DNA from: Microbacterium saperdae
GTDB lineage: Bacteria; Actinomycetota; Actinomycetes; Actinomycetales; Microbacteriaceae
Assembly (NCBI RefSeq): GCF_006716345.1
Contig: NZ_VFOX01000001.1
Coordinates: forward strand, 2,480,001 to 2,544,000
DNA: 64,000 bases
Direction: 5' to 3'
Below are positions 17,220-25,232 of this stretch, piece by piece; positions within the stretch are counted from its first letter, which is position 1, and the number at the start of each line of letters is the position of its first letter. The notes under the pieces were generated by a model. That model saw nothing but the letters and a program-made list of their open reading frames with translations. It was not told the DNA's origin and did no database searches. The position numbers and the translations under genes were made by a program.

Positions 17220-18329
17220 CTACAGCCCGGCGTGCAGCCGACGCGCGCCTTCTGCGATGCGTTCGGTGGGCGCCGTCAGAGCCAGACGCACATGCTGGAT
17301 GGAGTGCGCGCCGTAGAACGGCCCGGGACCGGCGAGGATGCCGAGCTCCGCGAGCCGCGCCATCGATTCCCACGCGTCGCGCCCTTCGGTCGCCCATAGG
17401 TAGAGTCCCGCCTCGGAGCCGTCGATGCGGAACCCGGCAGCTTCGAGCGCGGGGCGCAGGGTGTCGCGCCGGATCCGGTACAGCTCCTTCTGCGCGGCGA
17501 CATGTTCATCATCGCCGAGCGCGACGGCCATCGCGTGTTGGATCGGTGCCGGGGGCATCAGCCCCAGATGCTTGCGGGCCGTGAGCAGCTCGCCCACGAT
17601 CCGGGCGCATCCGGCGACGAATGCCGCCCGATAGCCCGCGAGATTCGACTGCTTGCTCAGCGAGTAGACGCTCAGCAGGTTCGAACGCCTGCCTCCGGTG
17701 ACACGTGGGTCGAGGATCGAGGGGATCGCCTCGGTGGCCCAGGGGCCATCCCAGCCGAGCTCCGCGTAGCACTCGTCGCTGGCGAGGACGGCACCGAGCT
17801 CGCGCGCGCGGACGACGGCGGCCGCGAGTTCATCGACCGTCCAGGTGCGTCCGTCCGGGTTGCCCGGAGTGTTGATCCAGATGAGCTTCGTGCCCTCGGG
17901 CCAGCTCGCCGGGTCATCCGCGGCGAGCGGTGTGGCACCCGCGATGCGCGCACCCACCTCGTAGGTCGGGTAGGCGACGAGCGGATGCACGACGATGTCA
18001 CCCTCACCCAGGCCGAGAAGCGTGGGCAGCAACGCCACGAGTTCTTTCGAACCGATCGTCGGGAGCACGTTGTCGACCGTGAGGTCCGGCACTCCCCTGC
18101 GCCGCGCGTACCAGTCGACGATCGCCTCGCGCACCGCGGGCGTGCCGACGGTCTGCGGGTAGGCGTGCGCATCCGTCGCCTCGGCGAGCGCACGGCGGAT
18201 GATGTCCGGAGTCGGATCGACGGGAGAGCCGATGGACAGATCCACCAGACCCTGCGGGTGCTGGGCGGCACGCTCCCGGTAGGGGATCACGGCGTCCCAC
18301 GGGTAGTCGGCGAGGTCGCGGACGCTCAC
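17220..18329 (-). CDS. dapC: Succinyldiaminopimelate transaminase
   Basis: 369 residues, fold-type I PLP aminotransferase. The PLP lysine lies in YSLSKQSNLAGYR, and the INTPGNPDGRTW segment carries the cofactor-ring Asn. It makes N-succinyl-LL-DAP from the keto acid and glutamate in the DAP/lysine branch with dapD and dapE. The ferredoxin-dapC pairing is a long-standing actinobacterial arrangement. The gap to the ferredoxin gene is 9 bases, so the two form one operon. Confidence 0.92.
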   Translation of the reverse strand: MSVRDLADYPWDAVIPYRERAAQHPQGLVDLSIGSPVDPTPDIIRRALAEATDAHAYPQTVGTPAVREAIVDWYARRRGVPDLTVDNVLPTIGSKELVALLPTLLGLGEGDIVVHPLVAYPTYEVGARIAGATPLAADDPASWPEGTKLIWINTPGNPDGRTWTVDELAAAVVRARELGAVLASDECYAELGWDGPWATEAIPSILDPRVTGGRRSNLLSVYSLSKQSNLAGYRAAFVAGCARIVGELLTARKHLGLMPPAPIQHAMAVALGDDEHVAAQKELYRIRRDTLRPALEAAGFRIDGSEAGLYLWATEGRDAWESMARLAELGILAGPGPFYGAHSIQHVRLALTAPTERIAEGARRLHAGL

Positions 18330-18338
18330 GGGCGAGAC

Positions 18339-18659
18339 CTATTCGCCCTGGGGCGGCAGTGCCGCGACGATGGGGTGGTCGAACGAGTACACGCCGACCT
18401 TCGCCGCACCGCCGGGTGAGCCGATCTCCTCGAAGAACTCCACGTTCGCCTTGTAGTAGTCCTGCCACTCGTCCGGCAGGTCGTCCTCGTAGTAGATGGC
18501 CTCGACGGGGCACACCGGCTCGCAGGCTCCGCAATCCACGCACTCGTCCGGGTGGATGTACAAAGAACGCTCACCCTCGTAGATGCAGTCCACGGGGCAC
18601 TCGTCGATGCAGGCGCGGTCCTTCACATCAACACACGGCAGGGCGATCACATACGTCAC
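18339..18659 (-). CDS. fdxA: 7Fe ferredoxin (FdxA type)
   Basis: 106 residues. The first cluster region ([17 protein letters not shown]) and the second ([16 protein letters not shown]) match [3Fe-4S][4Fe-4S] actinobacterial ferredoxins. They carry low-potential electrons for P450s and reductases in the cytoplasm. The GTG at 18659 follows a TAGACT box by 6 bases, so the start is leaderless. It is co-transcribed with dapC, although no redox role in the DAP pathway is known. Confidence 0.93.
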   Translation of the reverse strand: MTYVIALPCVDVKDRACIDECPVDCIYEGERSLYIHPDECVDCGACEPVCPVEAIYYEDDLPDEWQDYYKANVEFFEEIGSPGGAAKVGVYSFDHPIVAALPPQGE

Positions 18660-18665
18660 CCCTCC

Positions 18666-18671
18666 AGTCTA
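18666..18671 (-). promoter_or_regulatory. -10 box TAGACT, leaderless promoter of fdxA-dapC
   Basis: TAGACT on the minus strand ends 6 bases before the fdxA GTG at 18659. Confidence 0.55.
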
Positions 18672-19139
18672 CGACTCGCGCGGCTCACTCTCCTGCGAGG
18701 CTGCCGCGTGGTGCGGGACCGAGGTGATGAGAGGCGCGTCGGCGACGGGAGCATCCGCCGTCGTCGCCGAGGTGCGCACCGGCAGTCGGGAGAAAGAGGG
18801 CCAGGCGACGACGAGCAGCACGAGCCCCGCGACCAGATACGTCCAGATGCGGCCGGCGAGGGAATCCTGCACCACCACGGAACCGCCCGGACCGACGCCG
18901 GAGATCAGGATCAGCATCCCGACCATCCCGAGACCGGCGGCCAGCGCCGCCCCACGGTCATGCGTCAGGGCACGGATGGCGATCAGGATGGCGGCGCAGG
19001 CGATTCCGCCGACGATGAGCCCGACGGGCAGGACACCCCAGGTCAGGCTGTGGCCGATCGTGCCGGCGATGCCGTACACGCCGCCGACCAGGGCCGCTGC
19101 GACCCACGACAACACTCTCGACACCCAGTTGACGCGCAC
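18669..19139 (-). CDS. DUF6113-like four-helix membrane protein
   Basis: 156 residues. Four hydrophobic helices (about 8-28, 33-57, 66-84 and 98-115) are followed by a hydrophilic Ala/Pro/Glu tail of about 40 residues. It fits the small actinobacterial membrane family annotated DUF6113, as I recall; function is unknown. The GTG at 19139 is supported by a TAGGAT box 6 bases upstream. Its stop overlaps the fdxA promoter box by 3 bases. Confidence 0.65.
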   Translation of the reverse strand: MRVNWVSRVLSWVAAALVGGVYGIAGTIGHSLTWGVLPVGLIVGGIACAAILIAIRALTHDRGAALAAGLGMVGMLILISGVGPGGSVVVQDSLAGRIWTYLVAGLVLLVVAWPSFSRLPVRTSATTADAPVADAPLITSVPHHAAASQESEPRES

Positions 19140-19145
19140 GAGTCG

Positions 19146-19151
19146 ATCCTA
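19146..19151 (-). promoter_or_regulatory. -10 box TAGGAT, leaderless promoter of the DUF6113-like gene
   Basis: TAGGAT on the minus strand ends 6 bases before the GTG at 19139. Confidence 0.5.
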
Positions 19152-19188
19152 CCCGCGTGGCCTGTGGACGCTGAGGGACGCTCCCCCG

Positions 19189-19503
19189 TCAGACTGCGAG
19201 CCCGAGCAGCCGGAGGACGGCGGCGACCACGGCCGCCGCGATCACCACGACGAGGAAGGACTGGCGCAACCAGAGCAGCCCCGCGGCGACCAGGAGCGCA
19301 GGCACCCGGGCATCGACGACGATCGCCTGCCCGGCGCCGAGGGTCTGCACCGCCACGAGCGCCGCCAGCAGCGCGACCGTGAGCAGATCGGAGATACGGG
19401 CCGGCCGCGGCGCCTCGAGCACCTTGGGCGGCACCAGGTAGCCCACGGCCTTGAGCGCGAGGCAGACGAGGGCGGCGAGCAGGATGGCGCTCCAGACGCT
19501 CAT
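19189..19503 (-). CDS. azlD: AzlD, small subunit of branched-chain amino acid exporter
   Basis: 104 residues, with four short hydrophobic helices. The family-typical VGYLVPPKVLE and RVPALLVAAGLLWLRQSFL segments are present. AzlD works with AzlC to export branched-chain amino acids or analogues. The ATG at 19503 overlaps the azlC stop by 4 bases. Confidence 0.88.
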   Translation of the reverse strand: MSVWSAILLAALVCLALKAVGYLVPPKVLEAPRPARISDLLTVALLAALVAVQTLGAGQAIVVDARVPALLVAAGLLWLRQSFLVVVIAAAVVAAVLRLLGLAV

Positions 19504-20216
19504 GGCGTCACTCCCGACGGAGACTCTGCGGTGCCGACGGACGGGCGACTCCCGAACCAGTTGAACCATCCGACCACGATGGCGACCAGCGCGGCGATGA
19601 GCACGGGGACGCCCGGCATCAGGAACGGCGTGAGCGCGGCCGCCACCACGGCGGCGGCGATGCCGACCGCGATCGCCTGTCTCTGCTGCAGCCGGGGCCA
19701 CAGCAGCGCGAGGAACGCGGCGGCCGCGGCAGCGTCCAATCCCCAGGCCCGCGGATCACCGAGCACATCGCCCACGAGGGCGCCGATCAGCGTGGTGATG
19801 TTCCAGCCCACGAAGATGCCGATGCCCGTCACCCAGAATCCGACGCGGCGCAGTCGCGGATCGCCCTGCGAGATGGCGACAGCCGTGGATTCATCGATCG
19901 TGAAGTGCGCGGCGGCCGCACGACGAGCCACCCCTCCCCCGACGATGGGCGACATCCGCATGCCGTAGGCCACGTTGCGCACACCCAGCAGCACCGCGGA
20001 GGCGATGGCCGAGGGCAGCGCCGCGACGCCGCCCGCGGTGAACACACCCACGAACGCGAACTGCGAGCCGCCGGTGAACATCAGCAGGCTCAGCACACAC
20101 GTCTGCCACACGTCGAGTCCGGATGCGACGGCGAGCGCACCGAACGAGACGCCGTAGGCGCTGGTCGCGAGCACGACGCCGAGCGCCTCACGCCACACTT
20201 CACGCTCGGGAGTCAT
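19500..20216 (-). CDS. azlC: AzlC, large subunit of branched-chain amino acid exporter
   Basis: 238 residues with about 6-7 hydrophobic helices. The AzlC signatures SFGALAVASG near the N-terminus, MFTGGSQFAFVG, and HFTIDESTAVA are clear. With AzlD it forms an amino acid efflux pump in the membrane. It is divergent from the XRE-cupin regulator at 20318, which very likely controls it. A TTGACT-N17-CAGAAT promoter is visible upstream. Confidence 0.92.
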   Translation of the reverse strand: MTPEREVWREALGVVLATSAYGVSFGALAVASGLDVWQTCVLSLLMFTGGSQFAFVGVFTAGGVAALPSAIASAVLLGVRNVAYGMRMSPIVGGGVARRAAAAHFTIDESTAVAISQGDPRLRRVGFWVTGIGIFVGWNITTLIGALVGDVLGDPRAWGLDAAAAAAFLALLWPRLQQRQAIAVGIAAAVVAAALTPFLMPGVPVLIAALVAIVVGWFNWFGSRPSVGTAESPSGVTP

Positions 20217-20244
20217 GACGCGACCTCTCGACCGTTCGTTTCGC

Positions 20245-20320
20245 TGAACACATGAGTATCATTCTGAACACACACCGTCGGATAGTCAAGCGAACGATCG
20301 TTTGACATGATGAACACATG
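20245..20320. promoter_or_regulatory. Operator-like repeats between azlC and its divergent regulator
   Basis: TGAACACA occurs three times in the same orientation (20245, 20265 and 20311). The first two are 20 bases apart, two helical turns. A perfect palindrome AACGATCGTT (20293-20302) sits between the two promoters. These are candidate binding sites for the XRE-cupin protein. Confidence 0.45.
20261..20289 (-). promoter_or_regulatory. Promoter of azlCD, TTGACT-N17-CAGAAT
   Basis: On the minus strand TTGACT (20289-20284) is followed after exactly 17 bases by CAGAAT (20266-20261). The second TGAACACA repeat overlaps the -10 element. Confidence 0.6.
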
Positions 20321-20866
20321 GAAGATCTCCGCACCCGAATCGCCCGCACGATCCGTCGCGAGCGCGAAGCCGCTTCCCTCTCGGTGTCCGAACTCGCACG
20401 GCGAGCCGGGATCTCCAAGGCGACGGTGTCCCAGCTCGAGAGCGGGGCGGGAAATCCCAGTGTCGAGACGCTGTGGGCGCTCGGCGTCGCGCTCGGGGTG
20501 CCGTTCGCGGTGCTGGTCGATCAGCAGGCGAACGCGCCCACGTTGATCCGCGCCGAGGATCTCGCCGGAGTGCCGTCGTCGGCGGCCGCCTACAGTGCCT
20601 CCCTGCTATCGGCCAGCCCTCCCGGCGCGCGCCGGGACCTCTACCTCATCCAGGCGGAGCCGGGAGACCCCCGACGCTCCGATCCTCACCATCCCGGCAC
20701 CACCGAGCACGTCATCCTGATCTCCGGAGAAGCGCGGATCGGCCCGGTCGAGCAGCCGATCCTCCTTCACCCCGGTGACTACCTCTCCTACGCCGGCGAT
20801 GTGCCCCATATCTTCGAGGCGACGGTCGCCGGCACCAGCGCCGTGCTCATCTCCGAACTCCGCTGA
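20318..20866 (+). CDS. XRE-family regulator with C-terminal cupin domain
   Basis: 182 residues. An N-terminal helix-turn-helix (LSVSELARRAGISKATVSQLESG, about 18-40; a 20-residue core is KATVSQLESGAGNPSVETLW) is joined to a cupin. The cupin has HHPGTTEHVILISGEARIG metal-site-like residues and HPGDYLSYAGDVPHIFEA. Such regulators sense small ligands through the cupin. Divergence from azlCD, as for many amino acid exporters, suggests it is the local repressor. The ATG at 20318 follows CATGAT by 6 bases, overlapping the third TGAACACA repeat. Confidence 0.88.
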   Translation: MEDLRTRIARTIRREREAASLSVSELARRAGISKATVSQLESGAGNPSVETLWALGVALGVPFAVLVDQQANAPTLIRAEDLAGVPSSAAAYSASLLSASPPGARRDLYLIQAEPGDPRRSDPHHPGTTEHVILISGEARIGPVEQPILLHPGDYLSYAGDVPHIFEATVAGTSAVLISELR

Positions 20867-20873
20867 CATACGC

Positions 20874-20908
20874 AGAAGGCCCGGCCCCACTCCGGGGTCG
20901 GGCCTTCT
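20874..20908. terminator. Bidirectional terminator between convergent genes
   Basis: Arms 20874-20888 and 20894-20908 form a 15-bp stem with one G-T pair and a 5-base loop. It is flanked by the convergent ends of the XRE-cupin gene and the lytic transglycosylase gene, with T-rich outer bases on the right. Confidence 0.85.
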
Positions 20909-20925
20909 CTGTCGCTACGCGGAGG

Positions 20926-21891
20926 TCAGTACCAGTTCATCGCCTGCGAATGCGACCACGCGCTGCAGGGGGAACCGTACGACCCGGCGATGTACTCGAG
21001 TCCCCAGGCGATCTGCGTGGCGGCGTTCGTCTGCCAGTCGCTGCCGGCGGCGGCCATCTTGCTGCCGGGGAGCGCCTGCGGGATCCCCGTGGCACCGCCG
21101 TCCGCGTTGTAGGCCTGATAGTTCCAGCCGGACTCCTTGGTCCACAGCGAGCTCAGGCAGGAGAACTGGTCGTCGCCCCACCCGTAACGGCTGGACGCCA
21201 TCTCCCGCGCGGTCGCCTTCGCGCCGTCGACGGTGTTGGCCGAGGCGAGCGCGGCGGCCGCAGCCGCCGCCTTCTCGGCCGCGGCCTTCTCGGCAGCGGC
21301 AGCAGCTTCCGCTGCGGCCTTCTGCTCCTTCGCGGTCGTATAGGTCTCCTGCAGGGCCGTGGTGCGCGCGACGACCGAAGAGGTGTCGGCGACGGCGTCG
21401 GACGTCAGATCTTCGAGCAGGAGCGCGGGAACCAGCGCCCGGTCGGCCAGCGCGTCCACGTCGGTCTGCAGCTCGGAGGTGTCGATCGAGACGACCGTGT
21501 CGCCCAGATCGAGGCCGGAGGCGGCGACCTCGGTCGTGAGGGCCTCCGCCGCTGAGACGGCGTCTGTGGCCTCGGCGTAGGCCTCGGCCGCGTCATCCGC
21601 GATCTCACGCAGGGGCTGGGGACCTGTCGCCACCGCGGCTGCGGCGAGATCGGCCGTGGCGGGGTTCTCTGCACCGGCGGCGGGAGCGGAGACGATCCCG
21701 ACCGTGAGCGTGATGCCCAGCAGGGCGCCGGTCAGCGAGCTGAGAAGCAGCATGGGGCGACGGGCACGGACAGCGGAGTGGGCCTCGACGGCCGCGGCGG
21801 CGCGCCGAGACGCACGGGTGTTGTGAAGGTGAAGCAAGGATTCGACTTTCGGGTCGTCGTCCACCCGGACCTGCAGGGCAGGGCGACTCAT
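20926..21891 (-). CDS. Secreted lytic-transglycosylase-like cell wall protein
   Basis: 321 residues. A basic cytosolic lead (to about 45) precedes a hydrophobic signal segment (about 47-70) ending in APAAGA. An Ala/Glu-rich coiled-coil spacer (AAEAAAAAEKAAAEKAAAAA) leads to a C-terminal SLT-like domain with LWTKESGWNYQAYN (catalytic Glu), GATGIPQALPGSKMA, and GLEYIAGSYG. It resembles aggregation-promoting-factor/lytic transglycosylase proteins that cleave peptidoglycan glycan strands. The unusually long region before the signal segment means a shorter start at the Met before LLLSSLTG remains possible. Confidence 0.8.
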   Translation of the reverse strand: MSRPALQVRVDDDPKVESLLHLHNTRASRRAAAAVEAHSAVRARRPMLLLSSLTGALLGITLTVGIVSAPAAGAENPATADLAAAAVATGPQPLREIADDAAEAYAEATDAVSAAEALTTEVAASGLDLGDTVVSIDTSELQTDVDALADRALVPALLLEDLTSDAVADTSSVVARTTALQETYTTAKEQKAAAEAAAAAEKAAAEKAAAAAAALASANTVDGAKATAREMASSRYGWGDDQFSCLSSLWTKESGWNYQAYNADGGATGIPQALPGSKMAAAGSDWQTNAATQIAWGLEYIAGSYGSPCSAWSHSQAMNWY

Positions 21892-21976
21892 GGGAGTCGA
21901 CTCGCCGGGCGCAAGTCACCGAGTCTGCACGGCCAACCTGAACGAAAACAATCCCTCACCTGGGCATTTCATGAGA

Positions 21977-22020
21977 AGAGGGCCTCCTCCGCGTCGAAAT
22001 CGACGGGATGAGGCCCCCTC
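21977..22020 (-). terminator. Possible terminator after typA
   Basis: Downstream of typA on its strand, GAGG-rich outer arms surround an inner GTCG-aaat-CGAC hairpin (21993-22004). The outer pairing is imperfect with a 2-base bulge, and a short T run follows in the typA direction. Confidence 0.45.
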
Positions 22021-22034
22021 CGGGACAGCTGTGG

Positions 22035-23948
22035 TCAGGCGCCGGCGTCCTGACGCTTCATACGGGCCGTCTCACGTGCACGCGTGTTCGCGTCGAGGTT
22101 CACCTTGCGGATGCGGACGACCTCGGGGGTCACTTCCACGCATTCGTCGTCACGGGCGAACTCGAGGCTCTCCTCGAGCGTCAACTGGCGCGGGGGCGTC
22201 ATCGACTCGAAGGTGTCGGAGCTGGCTGCACGCATGTTGGTGAGCTTCTTCTCCTTGGTGATGTTCACGTCCATGTCATCGGCGCGCGAGTTCTCGCCGA
22301 TGACCATGCCCTCGTAGACCTCCTGCGTGGGCTGCACGAAGAACGACATGCGCTCCTGCAGGGCGATCATCGCGAACGGGGTGACGACACCCTGGCGGTC
22401 GGCGACGATCGAGCCGTTCTGGCGCGTCGTGATGGAGCCGGCCCACGGCTCGTAGCCGTGCGAGATCGCGTTGGCGATGCCGGTGCCGCGGGTCGTGGTG
22501 AGGAACTCGCTGCGGAAGCCGATGAGGCCGCGCGACGGGACGATGAACTCCATGCGCACCCAGCCGGTGCCGTGGTTGGTCATGTTCTCCATGCGACCCT
22601 TGCGGTTCGCGAGCAGCTGCGTGATCGCGCCGAGGTGCTCCTCGGGGGTGTCGATCGTGAGGTGCTCGAACGGCTCGTAGGTCTTGCCGTCGATCTTCTT
22701 CGTGACCACCTGCGGCTTGCCGACGGTGAGCTCGAAGCCCTCGCGACGCATGTTCTCGACGAGGATGGCCAGCGCCAGCTCTCCACGACCCTGGACCTCC
22801 CACGCGTCGGGACGTCCGATGTCGACGACCTTGAGCGACACGTTGCCGATGAGCTCCTTGTCGAGACGATCCTTGACCATGCGAGCCGTGAGCTTGTGGC
22901 CCTTGACCTTGCCCATGAGCGGCGAGGTGTTGGTACCGATCGTCATCGAGATGGCGGGGTCGTCGACCGTGATGGCCGGCAGCGGACGCACATCCTCGGG
23001 GTCGGCGATGGTCTCACCGATCGTGATGTTCTCGAAGCCGGCGATCGCGACGATGTCGCCGGGGCCGGCGGACTCGGCGGGGTAGCGCTCGAGGGCGCGG
23101 GTCTTCAGGAGCTCGGTGATGCGAGCGTTCTGGTGGGTGCCGTCAGCGCGGACCCAGGCCACCGTCTGGCCCTTCTTCAGCGTGCCGTTGAAGACGCGCA
23201 GCAGCGCGAGGCGACCGAGGAACGGGCTGGAGTCGAGGTTCGTGACCCAGGCCTGCAGCGGTGCCTCGTCGTCGTAGGACGGCGCGGGAACGTGCTGGAG
23301 GATCGCCTCGAACAGCGGCTCGAGGTCGTCGTTGTCGGGCAGCGAGCCGTCAGCGGGACGGTTCTGCGATGCAGCGCCGGCACGGCCGGAGGCGTAGACC
23401 ACCGGCACGTCGAGCAGAGCGTCGACGTCGAGGTCGGGCACGTCGTCGACCAGGTCGGAAGCGAGACCCAGGAGCAGGTCGTGCGCCTCTTCCTCGACCT
23501 CCGCGATGCGGGCGTCGGGGCGGTCGGTCTTGTTGACCAGGAGGATGACGGGGAGCTTCGACTCCAGCGCCTTGCGCAGCACGAAACGCGTCTGCGGGAG
23601 CGGGCCCTCGCTCGCGTCGACCAGCAGCACGACGCCGTCGACCATGGAAAGGCCGCGCTCGACCTCGCCACCGAAGTCGGCGTGACCGGGGGTGTCGATC
23701 ACGTTGATCGTGATCTCCTTGCCCTCGGCGTGCTTGCCCTTGTAGGTGATCGCCGTGTTCTTGGCGAGGATCGTGATGCCCTTCTCACGCTCGAGGTCGT
23801 TCGAGTCCATCGCGCGCTCGTCGACGTGGGCGTGCTCGCCGAACGAGCCGGTCTGGCGGAGCATCGCGTCGACGAGCGTGGTCTTGCCGTGGTCGACGTG
23901 CGCGACGATAGCGACGTTGCGGAGGTCAGAGCGGAGGGCGTGCGCCAT
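22035..23948 (-). CDS. typA: Ribosome-associated GTPase TypA/BipA
   Basis: 637 residues. G-domain motifs AHVDHGKTT (G1), [11 protein letters not shown] (G3) and NKTDRPD (G4), plus [12 protein letters not shown], identify an elongation-factor-like GTPase. The BipA C-terminal region with [18 protein letters not shown] and [12 protein letters not shown] is present. It binds the ribosome during stress or cold and aids 50S assembly. It stands alone with its own promoter (TATCCT-like box near 23999), divergent from the CPBP protease. Confidence 0.95.
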   Translation of the reverse strand: MAHALRSDLRNVAIVAHVDHGKTTLVDAMLRQTGSFGEHAHVDERAMDSNDLEREKGITILAKNTAITYKGKHAEGKEITINVIDTPGHADFGGEVERGLSMVDGVVLLVDASEGPLPQTRFVLRKALESKLPVILLVNKTDRPDARIAEVEEEAHDLLLGLASDLVDDVPDLDVDALLDVPVVYASGRAGAASQNRPADGSLPDNDDLEPLFEAILQHVPAPSYDDEAPLQAWVTNLDSSPFLGRLALLRVFNGTLKKGQTVAWVRADGTHQNARITELLKTRALERYPAESAGPGDIVAIAGFENITIGETIADPEDVRPLPAITVDDPAISMTIGTNTSPLMGKVKGHKLTARMVKDRLDKELIGNVSLKVVDIGRPDAWEVQGRGELALAILVENMRREGFELTVGKPQVVTKKIDGKTYEPFEHLTIDTPEEHLGAITQLLANRKGRMENMTNHGTGWVRMEFIVPSRGLIGFRSEFLTTTRGTGIANAISHGYEPWAGSITTRQNGSIVADRQGVVTPFAMIALQERMSFFVQPTQEVYEGMVIGENSRADDMDVNITKEKKLTNMRAASSDTFESMTPPRQLTLEESLEFARDDECVEVTPEVVRIRKVNLDANTRARETARMKRQDAGA

Positions 23949-24036
23949 GCAGGAGTCCTAAAAGATGGTGGGATGTGCCGAGAAACCGACGTTCCAGGAT
24001 AGCGCACGCACAGGGACCGTTCCTGAACAGAGGCCG

Positions 24037-24042
24037 TAGCAT
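24037..24042 (+). promoter_or_regulatory. -10 box TAGCAT, leaderless promoter of the CPBP gene
   Basis: TAGCAT ends 7 bases before the GTG at 24050. Confidence 0.5.
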
Positions 24043-24049
24043 CGAGATC

Positions 24050-24847
24050 GTGACCCAACTCCCGGCTGACGGTGCCTTCCTCACGGCCCCCTCCCGCGCT
24101 CGGCTGTGGTGGGAGATCGCGATCGTGCTGGCGCTCGGCCTCGGCCAATCCGCCGTGTACGCGATCGTCCAGCTGGCCTACCGCCTCACGGACGAGACTC
24201 CCCTCGCAGACCAGACGGCGACGCTGAATCCTTCGCGCAGCGACCGGGAGATCTTCGACCTGATCTACCAGATCCTGTCGATCGGCTTCTCGCTGGTGCC
24301 GGTCATCCTGGTCTGCTTCCTGCTGTGGCAGACGTCCCGACCGCACCTGGGTCGGCTGGGGCTGGACGGGACGCGCGTCGGTCGGGATGCCGGCCGCGGG
24401 ATCCTCCTGGTCCTCGCCATCGGCATCCCCGGACTCGCCCTCTACCTCGGAGGCCGCGCACTCGGCCTGTTCGTGGCGGTGAACCCGGCAGGTCTCGATG
24501 CGCACTGGTGGACGGTTCCGATCCTGCTGCTCGCCGCCGCCCGCGCCTCCCTGCAGGAGGAGTTCGTCGTGCTCGGCTACCTGTTCGCCCGTCTGAAGCA
24601 GCTGGGCTGGAGCCCCTGGACGATCATCATCGCGACCTCCGTGCTGCGCGCGAGCTACCACCTGTATCAGGGGCCCGGCGCGTTCGTCGGCAACCTCGCG
24701 ATGGGGCTGCTGTTCGGCTGGCTCTTCCAACGCAGCGGCAGACTCCTCCCGTTCCTGGTGGCGCACTTCCTCATCGACGCGACCGTCTTCGTCGGCTACC
24801 CGTGGGCCGCGGCCACCTGGCCCGCGCTGTTCGGACTGCCCGGCTGA
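24050..24847 (+). CDS. CPBP-family intramembrane metalloprotease
   Basis: 265 residues with about 7 hydrophobic helices. The CPBP/Abi motifs are ARASLQEEFVVLGYLF (Glu pair), ASYHLYQGPG (His) and VAHFLIDATVF (His). Actinobacterial members share the HLYQG form and lack the usual Arg of EExxxR, as here. They are membrane-embedded proteases or protease-like proteins, with no known substrate here. The GTG at 24050 is chosen for the TAGCAT box 7 bases upstream and because it starts directly before the hydrophilic VTQLPADG lead. Confidence 0.82.
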   Translation: MTQLPADGAFLTAPSRARLWWEIAIVLALGLGQSAVYAIVQLAYRLTDETPLADQTATLNPSRSDREIFDLIYQILSIGFSLVPVILVCFLLWQTSRPHLGRLGLDGTRVGRDAGRGILLVLAIGIPGLALYLGGRALGLFVAVNPAGLDAHWWTVPILLLAAARASLQEEFVVLGYLFARLKQLGWSPWTIIIATSVLRASYHLYQGPGAFVGNLAMGLLFGWLFQRSGRLLPFLVAHFLIDATVFVGYPWAAATWPALFGLPG

Positions 24848-24863
24848 ACCGCCGTCCCGGTCG

Positions 24864-24892
24864 TTGCCTTCCCGTGCATCGCAACCTAGGTT
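24864..24892 (+). promoter_or_regulatory. Promoter TTGCCT-N17-TAGGTT of the first small secreted protein
   Basis: TTGCCT (24864-24869) and TAGGTT (24887-24892) are exactly 17 bases apart. The -10 lies inside the palindrome CAACCTAGGTTG. Confidence 0.65.
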
Positions 24893-24907
24893 GTGGAGCA
24901 ATTGCTC
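24882..24907. promoter_or_regulatory. Two adjacent perfect 12-base palindromes at the promoter
   Basis: CAACCTAGGTTG (24882-24893) and GAGCAATTGCTC (24896-24907) are separated by 2 bases. They overlap the -10 and the expected transcription start of the gene at 24928, a position suited to repressor binding. Confidence 0.5.
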
Positions 24908-24927
24908 GCGAAGAAGGGTCGAATCCC

Positions 24928-25137
24928 ATGAAACGAATGTCCTCCACCATTGCCGTTGTCGCGATCGCTGCGGCGGTGCTCGTCATCCCGGCATCCCCCG
25001 CCTCCGCGGGTGCTGCCATCGGGCCATATGCGTCGAACGCGCAGTGCAATGCCGACAGAACCGAATACGTGCGCAGCGGTGGTCGAGCCAATGCCTGCGG
25101 CAAGGGCGTCGGCGGCTGGTACTACGCCACGTACTGA
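24928..25137 (+). CDS. Small secreted two-cysteine protein, copy 1
   Basis: 69 residues. MKRMSS, a hydrophobic core and a PASPASA cleavage region form a Sec signal peptide. The predicted mature part is about 42 residues with two cysteines (NAQCNADR and NACGKG), probably one disulfide, ending GGWYYATY. AAGAAGGG lies 10 bases before the ATG. The second copy at 25233 shares the pattern aromatic/Ile-GP-aromatic, AxC, A-R, and GxW near the end. Function is unknown; a secreted peptide of toxin, inhibitor or surface type is possible. Confidence 0.8.
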   Translation: MKRMSSTIAVVAIAAAVLVIPASPASAGAAIGPYASNAQCNADRTEYVRSGGRANACGKGVGGWYYATY

Positions 25138-25159
25138 CCGGATCCCGACACGGGGCGCG

Positions 25160-25188
25160 TTGACTCGCCTCTCCGTGCCACCTAGGCT
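25160..25188 (+). promoter_or_regulatory. Promoter TTGACT-N17-TAGGCT of the second small secreted protein
   Basis: TTGACT (25160-25165) and TAGGCT (25183-25188) have a 17-base spacer, near consensus and among the best sigma70-type promoters in the window. A hairpin ACCCAC-gctgat-GTGGGT (25195-25212) follows at the start of the leader. Confidence 0.7.
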
Positions 25189-25232
25189 CGACCTACCCAC
25201 GCTGATGTGGGTCATATCCGGGGGGAAATGAA

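Noticed and set aside
21892..21976. A c-di-AMP (ydaO) riboswitch before the lytic transglycosylase gene
   Set aside because: Such switches precede many actinobacterial wall hydrolases, but the conserved cores are not seen in this short leader.
22008..24002. A 664-residue open frame antisense to typA
   Set aside because: It mirrors the typA codon pattern and has an unnatural Asp/Arg/Val/His-rich composition. TypA on the other strand has all GTPase motifs.
24561..24600. Loss of function in the CPBP protease because EExxxR lacks Arg
   Set aside because: Actinobacterial members with the HLYQG motif commonly lack it as I recall, and the other motif residues are intact.
24907..24930. GGTCGAATCCC as a tRNA T-loop
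   Set aside because: There is no acceptor stem, D-arm or anticodon arm around it; it is the ribosome-site region of the small secreted protein gene.
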